Part shown: positions 1 through 7,411 of the stretch, piece after piece | How the letters are laid out: each line of letters begins with the position of its first letter | Position numbering within the stretch: the first letter of the stretch is position 1 | Assembly: GCA_026991065.1 (NCBI GenBank) | Contig: JALXCG010000567.1 | Location: 1 to 16,094 of the forward strand | Source of the DNA: Gemmatimonadota bacterium | GTDB lineage: Bacteria; GCA-2686955 | Length of the DNA stretch: 16,094 nucleotides | Reading direction: 5' to 3' | The notes under the pieces: model-generated | Databases searched by the model: none | What the model saw: only the letters and a program-made list of their open reading frames with translations | Told to the model about the DNA's origin: nothing | Position numbers and translations under genes: made by a program

Positions 1-428
1 CCGTTGAGTACGCGGGCGGCGTCCGATGGCTTCATGGAGTTGTAGAGTTTGGCGAGTTTGGCGATGTCGGCATCGCGCCGGACCCGCAGCGTGTCGGAGA
101 AGGCGGCCATCAGCCCCTGCACCATTGCCTGCTCAGCCGCGACGTTGTCCGCGTCGATCGCGACTTGCGCTTCAATCTTCATCAACTCGCGTTTCTCCTT
201 GCGCATCAGATCCCGCTGGTTCAGCAGTGACTCCCATTGCAGAAGCAACTCCGAGGATTGCAGGGTCTCATCACGCAGAGCGGCGACCACTTGTTCCTCC
301 GACTCGCGCACACCAAGGGCGACCAGGGCTTCATCAACCGTGATGCGACCGGTGATGAAGAGCATTCCTTCAAACACCAGCGTGAAGGAGAGCAGAAGGA
401 GTAGAATCAGTGTCAGTTTCCCACCCAT
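1..428 (-). CDS. motE: MotE/YlxF-type flagellar protein, 3' end cut by window edge
   Basis: The last gene visible in the flagellar operon; 142 residues are in the window and the reading frame runs off the left edge. The N-terminus is a single hydrophobic segment (residues about 5-25, LTLILLLLLSFTLVFEG), consistent with a membrane anchor. A long charged, helix-prone stretch (about 40-120) follows. The last visible residues (about 123-142) contain KLYNSMKPSDAARVLN, the opening signature of the MgtE intracellular N-terminal-like domain found in MotE and Bacillus YlxF. Known MotE proteins are linked to the flagellar motor or its stator; the exact role here is inferred from family and position. 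The ATG at 428 lies two bases after the fliJ stop, with GGAGGG seven bases upstream. The downstream order, where a fliK-type gene might be expected, cannot be seen. Confidence 0.88.
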   Translation of the reverse strand, partial: MGGKLTLILLLLLSFTLVFEGMLFITGRITVDEALVALGVRESEEQVVAALRDETLQSSELLLQWESLLNQRDLMRKEKRELMKIEAQVAIDADNVAAEQAMVQGLMAAFSDTLRVRRDADIAKLAKLYNSMKPSDAARVLN

Positions 429-430
429 TG

Positions 431-865
431 TCAGTCCCTCCGCCGGCGGCTACCGAGTTCATCCAGGTGTAGGATTTCCCGCCGTGCGGCCGCGGCGTGG
501 TGGCGTTGACGTTGCAGTTCGCGGAGTCGCGCAATCCTCCGAACCTCGATCTGGGCTTGCTGAACTGCACTTCGCGCCTGGTCGACCGCAGCGCTGGAGT
601 GGCGCAAGGCCTGATGTGCTTCCGCGAGCGCTTGATCGGAAGCGGCGAGGTAGAGTGCCAGTTGGTCACGGGCGTGAAGGTCGACGCGGCCTTTGTGGAG
701 CGTGGGCGTGGCCGCGGCCCGCTCTTGGGCGTGCCTGAGTTCCACTACCTTGCCCTCTGCGATTCGCTCTTCGTCCATGGCGCTCGCGAGTTGCAACTGC
801 TTCATTTGCAGATCTCGTTTGAGCAACTTGGTCAAGGCATGCAGCCTGAATCGGAAGCGTTTCAT
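431..865 (-). CDS. fliJ: FliJ, flagellar export apparatus stalk/chaperone-escort protein
   Basis: A 144-residue protein, close to the usual FliJ length of about 145. FliJ is a soluble coiled-coil protein that sits in the FliI ATPase ring and links it to the export gate. The start MKRFRFRLHALTKLLKRD matches the family pattern of an F-x-FRL helix with basic residues. The body is alanine-, glutamine- and glutamate-rich heptad-like sequence. The end (HHAAAARREILHLDELGSRR, about 122-141) matches the conserved FliJ tail with RRE and a DE pair. The start ATG overlaps the fliI stop in an ATGA, with AAGGAGG six bases upstream, so translation is probably coupled to fliI. Sequence conservation in FliJ is low, so the call relies on length, termini and position after fliI. 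Confidence 0.93.
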   Translation of the reverse strand: MKRFRFRLHALTKLLKRDLQMKQLQLASAMDEERIAEGKVVELRHAQERAAATPTLHKGRVDLHARDQLALYLAASDQALAEAHQALRHSSAAVDQARSAVQQAQIEVRRIARLRELQRQRHHAAAARREILHLDELGSRRRRD

Positions 866-2193
866 GCGCGGCCTCCTTGGGCGCCCGCGCTGGTCAGGAT
901 GCGGGCGAGCTGCTCGGTCGTTGCCGCCAGTGGGTAGCTCTCATCTTCACGCTGGGCCAGGAAATCGCGGATCTTCGGATTGAGGCCTACGGCGCGGTCC
1001 ACTTCCGGCGATGTGCCGGAGCGATAGGCGCCGATGCGTACCAGGTCTTCAACTTCGGCATAGGTTGCCATCGTTCGCCGCAGCTCTCCCGCCAGTTTTG
1101 AGTGGGCTGGGTCGACCACGCTCGACATCACCCGACTGGTGCTGGCAAGAAGATCGATGGCGGGGTACTGATTGCGATGTGCAATTGCGCGCGAAAGAAC
1201 AATGTGTCCGTCGAGAATTGAGCGCATGTGATCGGCTACCGGCTCATCCATGTCATCCCCCTCCACCAATACCGTGTAGATGCCGGTAATGCTTCCGCTG
1301 GGTGCCCGTCCGGCGCGTTCCAGCAGGCGCGGAATCAACGCGAAGACCGATGGGGTGTAGCCGCGGGTTGTGGGGGGCTGGCCGGCTGCCAAACCGATCT
1401 CGCGCTCAGCCATCGCGACGCGCGTGATCGAATCCATAAGCAGCAGAACGTCGCGTCCGTGGTCGCGGAAGAATTCGGCGATGCGGCAGGCGGCGGCGGC
1501 AGCGTGAACTTTGCGGATGGCCGGCTCATCCGATGTGCTGATCACCAGAACTGACCGTTTCAGCCCTTCGTCGCCCAGAATGTCATCGACGAACTCCTTC
1601 GCTTCGCGGCCGCGTTCACCGATCAGAGCGATGACGCTCACGTCGGCGTTGGCACCCCGTGCCAGCATTCCCAGGAGGGTGGATTTGCCCACGCCGCTGC
1701 CGGCAAACACCCCCATGCGCTGCCCCTTGCCGATGGTGATCGCGGCATCAATGGCACGGATGCCGGTGACCAGCGGTTGGTCGATCCGAGGCCGCGAAAG
1801 TGCCTGTGGAGGCGGCGATTCCACCGCGATTCGGCGCACTTTGTTGAGCCCTCCGCGGCTGTCCACCGGCCGTCCGAGGGCATTGATTGCACGCCCCAAC
1901 AACCCTTGTCCCACCGGGATCCGGAGCGGTGTCGCAGTCGGTTCCACCATGCAACCGGGCGCGATGCCGCTTAGGTGGTCAAAGGGAGCAAGGAGGATCT
2001 GTTCGCGCCGAAAGCCGATGACCACCGCGTCGCCGATGATTTGACCGCGCGGAGATAGCAGATAGCAGTGTTCGCCGAGGGCGGCTTCGATCCCACGCGC
2101 GACCAGGATCGAGCCGGTCATCTCATCGATCCGTCCAAGTCCGCGGATCGGTTTTGCGCGCTGCAACGCGGCGGCCAATGCCGGGGTCCTCAT
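862..2193 (-). CDS. fliI: FliI, flagellum-specific protein-export ATPase
   Basis: A 443-residue F1-beta-like ATPase that powers and organises export of flagellar rod, hook and filament subunits at the cytoplasmic face of the basal body. Visible motifs: an N-terminal beta-barrel region (about 15-90) with the family pattern GLLGRAINALGRPVD at 97-111; Walker A AGSGVGKS at 164-171; GERGRE at 192-197 with the expected catalytic glutamate; Walker B VLLLMDS at 249-255, followed by the highly conserved SITRVAMAEREIGLAAGQPP; and EGDDMDEPVADHMRSILDGH at 311-330. Length is typical. The start ATG overlaps the fliH stop in ATGA and has GGAGGT six bases upstream. All catalytic elements are intact. V/F-type ATPase and type III secretion homologues are less likely given the flagellar neighbours. 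Confidence 0.99.
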   Translation of the reverse strand: MRTPALAAALQRAKPIRGLGRIDEMTGSILVARGIEAALGEHCYLLSPRGQIIGDAVVIGFRREQILLAPFDHLSGIAPGCMVEPTATPLRIPVGQGLLGRAINALGRPVDSRGGLNKVRRIAVESPPPQALSRPRIDQPLVTGIRAIDAAITIGKGQRMGVFAGSGVGKSTLLGMLARGANADVSVIALIGERGREAKEFVDDILGDEGLKRSVLVISTSDEPAIRKVHAAAAACRIAEFFRDHGRDVLLLMDSITRVAMAEREIGLAAGQPPTTRGYTPSVFALIPRLLERAGRAPSGSITGIYTVLVEGDDMDEPVADHMRSILDGHIVLSRAIAHRNQYPAIDLLASTSRVMSSVVDPAHSKLAGELRRTMATYAEVEDLVRIGAYRSGTSPEVDRAVGLNPKIRDFLAQREDESYPLAATTEQLARILTSAGAQGGRA

Positions 2194-2981
2194 GCCTCCA
2201 CCTCCGGGCTGTCCGCGGTCACGGCATTCGCACCTGGTTCGCCACTGCTGTCGGTGTTCGGGGGGGGCGGGAGTGTGTCGGCTTCGGTGGCGACGATCGC
2301 TTCCGCCAGTGCTTCACCCAGGCGCTCCAGTTGGCGCTGCAGTCGACCGTCGAGGATTCGCTCGCCGGCCTCCAGGAGGCAACCGCCGCGTTTGATCGCT
2401 GGGTTCGCGACGAGTTCCAGGTCGAATCCCGCCAACTGCTCTACTCCGATCTCTCGCAGTGTTCTGAGATCGAGAGGGTGGACCTGGGCGCGGAGGCTCT
2501 TGGTTGGCTCCGCAATCTCTTCGACGCAAGCCACCATCACTCTGCCAATCAGTTCGGGATCGTGATCGACCGTCCAGCGGACCACCCCGGCCGCGATGCT
2601 CAACGTGATATCGCCGACATCGCTCCAGAGTTGCTGGATCTCCTCCTGGATCGCCGCCGTGTGCGCTTTCAGCAAGCCCTTCATGGCTTCCGATTGGCGC
2701 TCCATCTCCTCTCTCAGCTTGCGCTCGCGGCGGGCGAGCCGCTTGCTGCTTTGCTCGATTTCCGCCCGCATCTCCGCTTCCGCTTCCCGGCGTCCGGCGC
2801 GGCGTCCACGCTCTTCAGCCGCCGCGATCGCACTGGCGGTTTGGGCTGCCAAACGCTCGCGAATCTCGGCCTCAATCTCCGCGCGTCCCTGCGGCCGGGG
2901 CGGCGCCTGGCCGAGACGAATCCGGTGGCGCTTGATGATGTGCGACGCATGGCCTTCCGGAAGCTGGATCTTAGTAAACAA
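2190..2981 (-). CDS. fliH: FliH, regulator/stator of the FliI export ATPase (TTG start)
   Basis: A 263-residue protein in the position and with the architecture of FliH, which binds FliI and tethers it to the C-ring. Residues about 33-115 are a long charged coiled-coil region rich in Glu, Arg and Ala, including short G/A-xxx-G-like spacing (ERGRRAGRR at 57-65). The C-terminal domain carries the FliH/HrpE signature NPAIKRGGCLLEAGERILD (193-211), followed by a helix LQRQLERLGEAL. The tail after about 235 is acidic, Pro/Ser-rich and probably disordered. The most upstream start in frame is a TTG at 2981, eleven bases inside the end of fliG. It has GGGGGAGG eight bases upstream, which supports this unusual codon as the true start. 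The stop overlaps the fliI start. Confidence 0.95.
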   Translation of the reverse strand: MFTKIQLPEGHASHIIKRHRIRLGQAPPRPQGRAEIEAEIRERLAAQTASAIAAAEERGRRAGRREAEAEMRAEIEQSSKRLARRERKLREEMERQSEAMKGLLKAHTAAIQEEIQQLWSDVGDITLSIAAGVVRWTVDHDPELIGRVMVACVEEIAEPTKSLRAQVHPLDLRTLREIGVEQLAGFDLELVANPAIKRGGCLLEAGERILDGRLQRQLERLGEALAEAIVATEADTLPPPPNTDSSGEPGANAVTADSPEVEA

Positions 2982-4002
2982 GCTCGTCGCCTCCCCCGCC
3001 GCGGGCTACGCCGGCGATCTCTCCGGTGTCCTCGAGCTTGCGGATGATCGCGACGATCTTCTGTTGAGCCTCCTCGACATTCTTGAGCTTGACGGGGCCC
3101 ATGACCTCCAGCTCTTCGGCCAGCGATTCCGCCGCACGGCTCGACATGTTCTTGAAAACATGGTCGCGAAGATCCGGTGAGGCCGCTTTGAGTGCGAGTG
3201 TCAGGTCGGCGGTTTCCACATCTTTCAAGAGGCGCTGCATGGCGCGATTGTCGAGGTGGATCAAATCCTCGAAGACAAACATGCTGTTGCGAATGATCGA
3301 GGCCACGTCGGCATCCTCTTCCTCGATCCCTTCGACAATTCTTTTCTCGGTGGTGCGGTCCGATTCGAGCAGGATGTTGACGATGGCGTCCACCCCACCG
3401 ACTCCGGCCGAGTCGCGGATCGACAAGTTTTGCGTTGACCCTTCGAGAATCGTCTCGACCTCATGCAGCATCGCCGGGCTTACCGGCTCCATGGTGGCGA
3501 TGCGGTAGCCGACATCAGCCTGCAACTCTTCCGGCAGGCGACCCATGATGTCGGCGGACTGGCGCGCATCAAGGTGAGAGAGAACCAGGGCGATGGTCTG
3601 GGGGTGTTCGTTTTGAATGAAGTTGACCAACTGAGCAGGATCGACACGGCGCAGCAGGTGGAAATCGCGTCGCTCCAGGGCGCCTTGAACTCGGCGCATC
3701 ACATCTTGCGCCTTACTCGACCCGAGAGCACTTTTCAGTAGATCGCGGGCGTATTTCATGCCGCCGATGGAGATGTACTCCTGAGCCAGCGCCAGCTCGT
3801 AGAACTCGGCCAGGACCGCCGCGCGAACCTTCTTGGGAATCACCCGCAGATCAGCGATCTCCACGGCGAGCGCTTCCACCTCTTCGTCCGTGAGATGGGT
3901 GAAGACTTCACCCGCAACCTGGGGACCGAGGGCAACCATCAAGACACCTGCCTTCTGGCGGCCGGTCAGCTTGTCGTATTCGAGAGCGGATTCGTCACTC
4001 AT
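2971..4002 (-). CDS. fliG: FliG, flagellar motor switch (C-ring) protein
   Basis: A 343-residue protein of normal FliG length. FliG forms the top of the C-ring on the MS-ring, transmits torque from the stator, and switches rotation direction. The N-terminal domain starts with the typical LTGRQKAGVLMVALG (12-26). The middle domain carries the EHPQ motif at 132-135 (NFIQNEHPQTIALVLSHL). A conserved GGVDAIVNILL follows at 202-212. The C-terminal torque domain includes MFVFEDLIHLDNRAMQRLLKD (241-261) and the charged helix region around 264-300. The Gly-rich tail (GGGGDELVY) overlaps the fliH start. The ATG is three bases after the fliF stop, with GGAG eight bases upstream. Nothing is missing or unusual. 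Confidence 0.99.
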   Translation of the reverse strand: MSDESALEYDKLTGRQKAGVLMVALGPQVAGEVFTHLTDEEVEALAVEIADLRVIPKKVRAAVLAEFYELALAQEYISIGGMKYARDLLKSALGSSKAQDVMRRVQGALERRDFHLLRRVDPAQLVNFIQNEHPQTIALVLSHLDARQSADIMGRLPEELQADVGYRIATMEPVSPAMLHEVETILEGSTQNLSIRDSAGVGGVDAIVNILLESDRTTEKRIVEGIEEEDADVASIIRNSMFVFEDLIHLDNRAMQRLLKDVETADLTLALKAASPDLRDHVFKNMSSRAAESLAEELEVMGPVKLKNVEEAQQKIVAIIRKLEDTGEIAGVARGGGGDELVY

Positions 4003-4005
4003 GGG

Positions 4006-5538
4006 TCAGGCTCCGGTTCGTGCCGGGCTCTCTGCCAGCCAGGTGCGAATCAACTGCGCCACGTTCTCGGGACTGTCGATTGCCAACTCGGTCACCTCCT
4101 CGTGAACTTGACGCCGCTGCTCCTCCTCTTTACTGATGGTCGGTTCCTTCTCCTCTTCCTGGACCTCTCCGGCGGGCGATTCCTGATGTACCTGCAGTGC
4201 GCTCTCAACTTGGGGGAGGAGCCGGAGTATTCGCTTCACGGGGTAGTAGGCGGCCACGATTCCCGCGAGAAGGATGAGCCGAAGTCCCAGGTTGTAGAGG
4301 AGCCGATTGCGCCGCGCCGCGACCAGCGAACTCTTGTAGGCTTGTTCCTCACTGCGATCGAAACGACGGTCGGAGACGGAGATGACATCTCCTCGTTCGG
4401 CGTTGAAACCGAGTGCGGATGCGACCATGGTGCGAATGCGCTCGAGTTCCTCCGCGGTTTGCGGGACGTACTTCACCCCCTCCTCACTGCTCTCGTATTC
4501 ACCCTCTACAAAAACAGCAGCACTCAGACGCTTGATCGAGCCCGGCGCTCTCGCTACGCGTTCGACGCGCGAGTTCAGCTCGTAATTGGTGGTCGAGGTT
4601 TCGGATGATTCGTTTGTTGCCCCGGTGGTTCCTTCGTGGCGCTCTTCGGAGCGGATCGCCGCTTTATCCGGGTCATAGGTCGTGCGCTCCTCTTCGATCG
4701 AGTCGAAGTCCAGCTCCACGTTGATGGCAATGGCCGAGCGGCGATTGCCCAGAACGCCTCCCAGCAGGTTCTCGACCTTGTCATGCAGATGCTTCTCTAC
4801 CATCTGTTGCAGTTGGAGCCGGCGGTCGGAGATTGCCCCGATGTCGTCATTCGCGCCCGCTTTGGCCAGGAGGTTTCCCATCGAGTCCGTGACATTGACT
4901 TCCTCGGGTGCAAGGCCCGAGATCGATGCGGCCACAATGGTCTGCACAGCTTCCACTCGTTCCGGCGCGAGGCGTGTTCCCGGCACCAGCGTGAGCATCA
5001 CACCGGCGGTACTGGGCACGCGGTCCGCCTCGAAGAGAACGTCGGGCGCCAGGGCCAGGTGAACCCTGGCATCCTTGACTTCGATCAGGCGAATGAGGGT
5101 TGCTTCAAGCTCCTGCTCCTTGGCCCGCAGTAGTTTGGCGCTGATGACTTCGCGTGTGTCTCCCATGCTCCCGTTGTCGAGCAGTTTGAGCCCCGAGCGG
5201 CTGTTGCGCGGAAGGCCATCCTGGGCCAGCGCGATGCGCGCCTCAACCACGCGGCCGGCCGGCACCATGACCGAGGAACCGGTGCTGCCGAGGCGGTAGG
5301 GGATTTCCAGGGTCTTGAGTCGTTCCGTGACCAGGCCGGCATCCTCGAGCGAAAGGTCCGAATAGACAGGCAGATAGTCCGCTTCTTGGTGGGTCGCCGT
5401 GGCGCGGATGAGGAAGAGGAGAAGGAGTGCGCCGAACAGAGTCGCCGCCCCAACCCGCGCCGCCGCCGGAAGTGCTCGAAACCACGGCACGAGCGTCACC
5501 TTGAACCATTGGACTGAATTGTCGATAGCCTGAGGCAC
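4006..5538 (-). CDS. fliF: FliF, flagellar MS-ring protein (GTG start)
   Basis: A 510-residue membrane protein that forms the MS-ring, the base on which rod, C-ring and export gate assemble. The first transmembrane helix is at about 28-45 (VGAATLFGALLLLFLIRA). The ring-building YscJ/FliF domain follows, with PVYSDLSLEDAG (57-68) and the conserved EGELEATL-like stretch at 141-148 (EQELEATL). A Ser/Thr-rich acidic loop lies at about 298-322. The second transmembrane helix is at about 415-432, followed by a cytoplasmic acidic tail. The extreme C-terminus (SPENVAQLIRTWLAE, 489-503) is the FliG-binding motif. The start is a GTG at 5538 with a weak AAGGG upstream; no ATG or alternative start lies just upstream in frame. 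Length is slightly shorter than many FliF proteins. Confidence 0.98.
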   Translation of the reverse strand: MPQAIDNSVQWFKVTLVPWFRALPAAARVGAATLFGALLLLFLIRATATHQEADYLPVYSDLSLEDAGLVTERLKTLEIPYRLGSTGSSVMVPAGRVVEARIALAQDGLPRNSRSGLKLLDNGSMGDTREVISAKLLRAKEQELEATLIRLIEVKDARVHLALAPDVLFEADRVPSTAGVMLTLVPGTRLAPERVEAVQTIVAASISGLAPEEVNVTDSMGNLLAKAGANDDIGAISDRRLQLQQMVEKHLHDKVENLLGGVLGNRRSAIAINVELDFDSIEEERTTYDPDKAAIRSEERHEGTTGATNESSETSTTNYELNSRVERVARAPGSIKRLSAAVFVEGEYESSEEGVKYVPQTAEELERIRTMVASALGFNAERGDVISVSDRRFDRSEEQAYKSSLVAARRNRLLYNLGLRLILLAGIVAAYYPVKRILRLLPQVESALQVHQESPAGEVQEEEKEPTISKEEEQRRQVHEEVTELAIDSPENVAQLIRTWLAESPARTGA

Positions 5539-5676
5539 CGTTGTTTGCCCTTGTCTGAATGGGGTTGCGGTTGTTTGGCGAGTTGCTGGGGAAGAGGCTG
5601 TACCGTTCCGGGTATCGTGGATAGGTGTCCGGTGCGACGGCCTTGGTTATTGCGGCTCGGCCCGCGCCAAGCATGG
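5539..5676. other. 138-base gap between fliE and fliF
   Basis: The longest gap inside the flagellar operon, where other junctions overlap or are at most about 20 bases. I see no open frame with a ribosome binding site. Read on the minus strand, a short imperfect stem (GCTTGG / CCGAGC around CGCGGG, with one G-U pair) lies just after the fliE stop, at 5655-5672. There is no U-tract. It could be a processing or pausing site, or simply a spacer. Confidence 0.4.
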
Positions 5677-6027
5677 CTAGACCGGCATGCGCATCACTTC
5701 CTGGTATGCCTGCACCAACCGGTTGCGGATTTCAATCATCAGGGAAACCGCCAGCTGTGCTTCCTCCACGGCGACGGTTACTTCATGGACATCAATGACT
5801 TCTCCTGTTGCCAGACCGGTCATCTGGGCGTCGGCGTATTTTTGTGCGGTATCCACCTCCGCGATCAGATCGTGTACGGTTGACGCAAATCCTGTCGCGC
5901 CCTCCGGCCTTGGCTGCAGCCCCGCACCCGACCGCGGGAGCCGGTTCCCGGCCACTGGAGAGAGCAGTCGATTGGGGCCGACATCCAGGGGGCGGGCACC
6001 GTTGCTGAGGTCGTTGATTGGGGTCAT
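5677..6027 (-). CDS. fliE: FliE, flagellar hook-basal body adaptor
   Basis: A 116-residue protein. FliE joins the MS-ring to the proximal rod and is among the first substrates of the flagellar export gate. The first 45 or so residues are Pro/Arg/Gly-rich and poorly conserved, as is usual for FliE. The C-terminal half has the full family signature: a helix with DVHEVTVAVEEAQLAVSLMI (79-98), then EIRNRLVQAYQEVMRMPV at the end, matching the canonical VRNKLVEAYQEIMRMQV. The ATG at 6027 has GAGAGG eight bases upstream and begins 16 bases after the stop of the small upstream ORF. It is followed by an unusually long gap before fliF. Confidence 0.97.
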   Translation of the reverse strand: MTPINDLSNGARPLDVGPNRLLSPVAGNRLPRSGAGLQPRPEGATGFASTVHDLIAEVDTAQKYADAQMTGLATGEVIDVHEVTVAVEEAQLAVSLMIEIRNRLVQAYQEVMRMPV

Positions 6028-6043
6028 GCCGGCGCCCTCTCAG

Positions 6044-6325
6044 TCACGCGGAAATATCGATGTGGGCGCCTTTGGCCAACTCGGTGACGCTCGCCGGCAG
6101 CGAGGCGCCGCCGGTTGCCGCGAGCAACTCGGCAATGAATGAGCGCTCCTGCGAGTCGACCGCCGAGGCGGTCGCGACGGAAGAGGAGAGCCGCGTGGTG
6201 GACGTGGTGGTGGCCGCGGGTGGGCGAGACGACGCTTCGCCGGGGGCGCGGTTCGCCGTGATATCTCGTGTCGAATTGTTCTGGCTTTGATAACGAGCCA
6301 GCAGATGAGATGCCGCGATTTTCAT
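6044..6325 (-). CDS. Unrecognised small protein in the flagellar operon between flgC and fliE
   Basis: A 93-residue ORF of unknown function. It lies 21 bases after flgC and 16 bases before fliE, and has the strongest ribosome binding site in the operon (GGAGGGAGGG, four bases before the ATG), so it is very likely translated. The N-terminus MKIAASHLLARYQSQ could form a short amphipathic helix. Residues about 20-55 are Ser/Thr/Ala/Pro-rich and probably disordered. The C-terminal part (SFIAELLAATGGASLPASV, 62-80, then TELAKGAHIDISA) looks like a small folded or helical module. There is no signal peptide, transmembrane segment or cysteine. I do not recognise it as FlgM, FlgJ, FliK, FliT or any other flagellar family. 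Guesses, as inference only: an exported rod-zone component, an assembly chaperone, or a regulator. Confidence 0.8.
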   Translation of the reverse strand: MKIAASHLLARYQSQNNSTRDITANRAPGEASSRPPAATTTSTTRLSSSVATASAVDSQERSFIAELLAATGGASLPASVTELAKGAHIDISA

Positions 6326-6346
6326 TCAACCCTCCCTCCGCTGTTT

Positions 6347-6853
6347 TCAGATCTCAAGTGCCCGAAGCGCCATGTTCTTGGCGGCTTCGAGCGCGGTAGC
6401 GTTCGCCTCGTAGGCACGCGTGGCCTCAAGCATGTCGGTCATCTCCAAGACAATGTTCACCGCCGGGTAGCGGACATATCCGTCAGCGTCGGCGTCCGGA
6501 TGCGTCGGGTCATGCACCAGCGGCCCCAGCGCATCTGTAGCCACCACTTCGGTGCGGACCGAAATGTCATCGGCCGGGTCGGACAGCGGCCCGCGGATTG
6601 TGGCAATCGGATAGTGCTTGCCGTGCGTTACGCTGAGCGGTCCGGAAGTCGAGCGTTGGCGCTCTGCCAAGCGCACCGCAAAATCGGTCCCCGTGAATCT
6701 CACCATGCGCCGCCGATAGGGGCCCCCTTCGTCCGTGCGGGTCGTTTCTGCGTTGGCGATGTTTTGCGAAATCACATTCATCTTCAGGCGCTGTGCGGAG
6801 AGCCCCGCGGCGCTGATTCGCAATCCGGCGTGGATGCCAGGTTCACTCATCAT
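6347..6853 (-). CDS. flgC: FlgC, flagellar proximal rod protein
   Basis: A 168-residue rod protein, exported and polymerised in the periplasmic rod distal to FliE and FlgB. The N-terminal D0 segment reads LRISAAGLSAQRLKMNVISQNIANAETTRT, giving the family NIANAxTTRT motif (about 31-40) and then GGPYRRR. The C-terminal half contains HDPTHPDADADGYVRYPAVN (113-132) and ends with EMTDMLEATRAYEANATALEAAKNMALRALEI, all characteristic of FlgC. It is longer than the common 135-150 residues because of a longer variable middle section (about 60-110). Two consecutive ATG codons start it. The AAGGAG box lies four bases from the first and seven from the second, at 6850, so the second may be the one used. 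It begins 15 bases after flgB. Confidence 0.98.
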   Translation of the reverse strand: MMSEPGIHAGLRISAAGLSAQRLKMNVISQNIANAETTRTDEGGPYRRRMVRFTGTDFAVRLAERQRSTSGPLSVTHGKHYPIATIRGPLSDPADDISVRTEVVATDALGPLVHDPTHPDADADGYVRYPAVNIVLEMTDMLEATRAYEANATALEAAKNMALRALEI

Positions 6854-6868
6854 CTAGCTCCTTCCGAG

Positions 6869-7291
6869 TCACCCGCTACGGCCGCTGACCGCAGCACGCA
6901 ACATGTTGATCTTGCGCTGCAGGAAACGGGCTGTGGTTTGGTAGCGAATGGTCGTATCTGCCAATTCCGCCATCTCCAGATCGATATCGATGTTGTTCTC
7001 TCCTTCCGCCAGGACTCGATCGTCGGCGCGCTGGATCTCCGGTTCCAGTTCGCTGACGAGTCGTCTGCCCAGCGGGAGGTGGGCAGCCGAGGTCCGCGTT
7101 CCGCGCAGCCGTGTGGTGTCGTTCAATGCGTCGCGCAGAGAGTCTTCAAAAGGCACCACCATTCGTCGATAGCCGGGAGTCGATATGTTGGCCATGTTGC
7201 TGGCGATCGCTCTTTGTCGGGTGGTATAAGCATCGAGGGATGCATTGACCACCGGAAAGACTTTGTCAGAGAAGAGAATGCGCTGAATCAT
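6869..7291 (-). CDS. flgB: FlgB, flagellar proximal rod protein
   Basis: A 140-residue protein and the first gene of the flagellar operon. FlgB forms part of the proximal rod. The N-terminus has the axial-protein D0 pattern with RQRAIASNMANISTPGYRR (about 25-43), including the NxANxxTPGY motif. The C-terminal part has NNIDIDLEMAELADTTIRYQ (about 98-117), the conserved NNVDxExEMAxLAxNxxxY signature of FlgB, followed by a helix rich in basic residues. A TTG codon precedes the ATG in frame, but the ATG at 7291, with AAAGG seven bases upstream, is the better start. The sigma-54-like element at 7324-7339 lies directly upstream, making this the likely promoter-proximal gene. Confidence 0.97.
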   Translation of the reverse strand: MIQRILFSDKVFPVVNASLDAYTTRQRAIASNMANISTPGYRRMVVPFEDSLRDALNDTTRLRGTRTSAAHLPLGRRLVSELEPEIQRADDRVLAEGENNIDIDLEMAELADTTIRYQTTARFLQRKINMLRAAVSGRSG

Positions 7292-7323
7292 CAAAATGCC
7301 TTTCGCCGTTTGCGAGCGTCGAA

Positions 7324-7339
7324 AGCAAGAGTTGTACCG
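7324..7339 (-). promoter_or_regulatory. Putative sigma-54 (-24/-12) promoter for the flagellar operon
   Basis: On the minus strand the sequence is CGGTACAACTCTTGCT. Against the consensus TGGYACRNNNNTTGCW it keeps the GG and GC doublets at the exact 10-base spacing, the YAC after GG, a purine next, and TTGCT at -12. The only mismatch is C for the leading T. Initiation would fall near 7313, about 22 bases before the flgB ATG. Sigma-54 control of rod/hook genes is established in several Gram-negative groups; its use here is inferred. Confidence 0.6.
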
Positions 7340-7411
7340 GAGGCCTATGTCAGTCTAAACCTCGATCGCAGCGGGCCGCGTCGAGCCGGCCTTGGTCCGC
7401 CTATTGGGCGA

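Noticed and set aside
6024-6329. Alternative 101-residue frame overlapping the small flagellar ORF.
   Set aside because: It needs a TTG start and is Arg/His-rich. The 93-residue frame has an ATG with an excellent ribosome binding site and ends cleanly before fliE.
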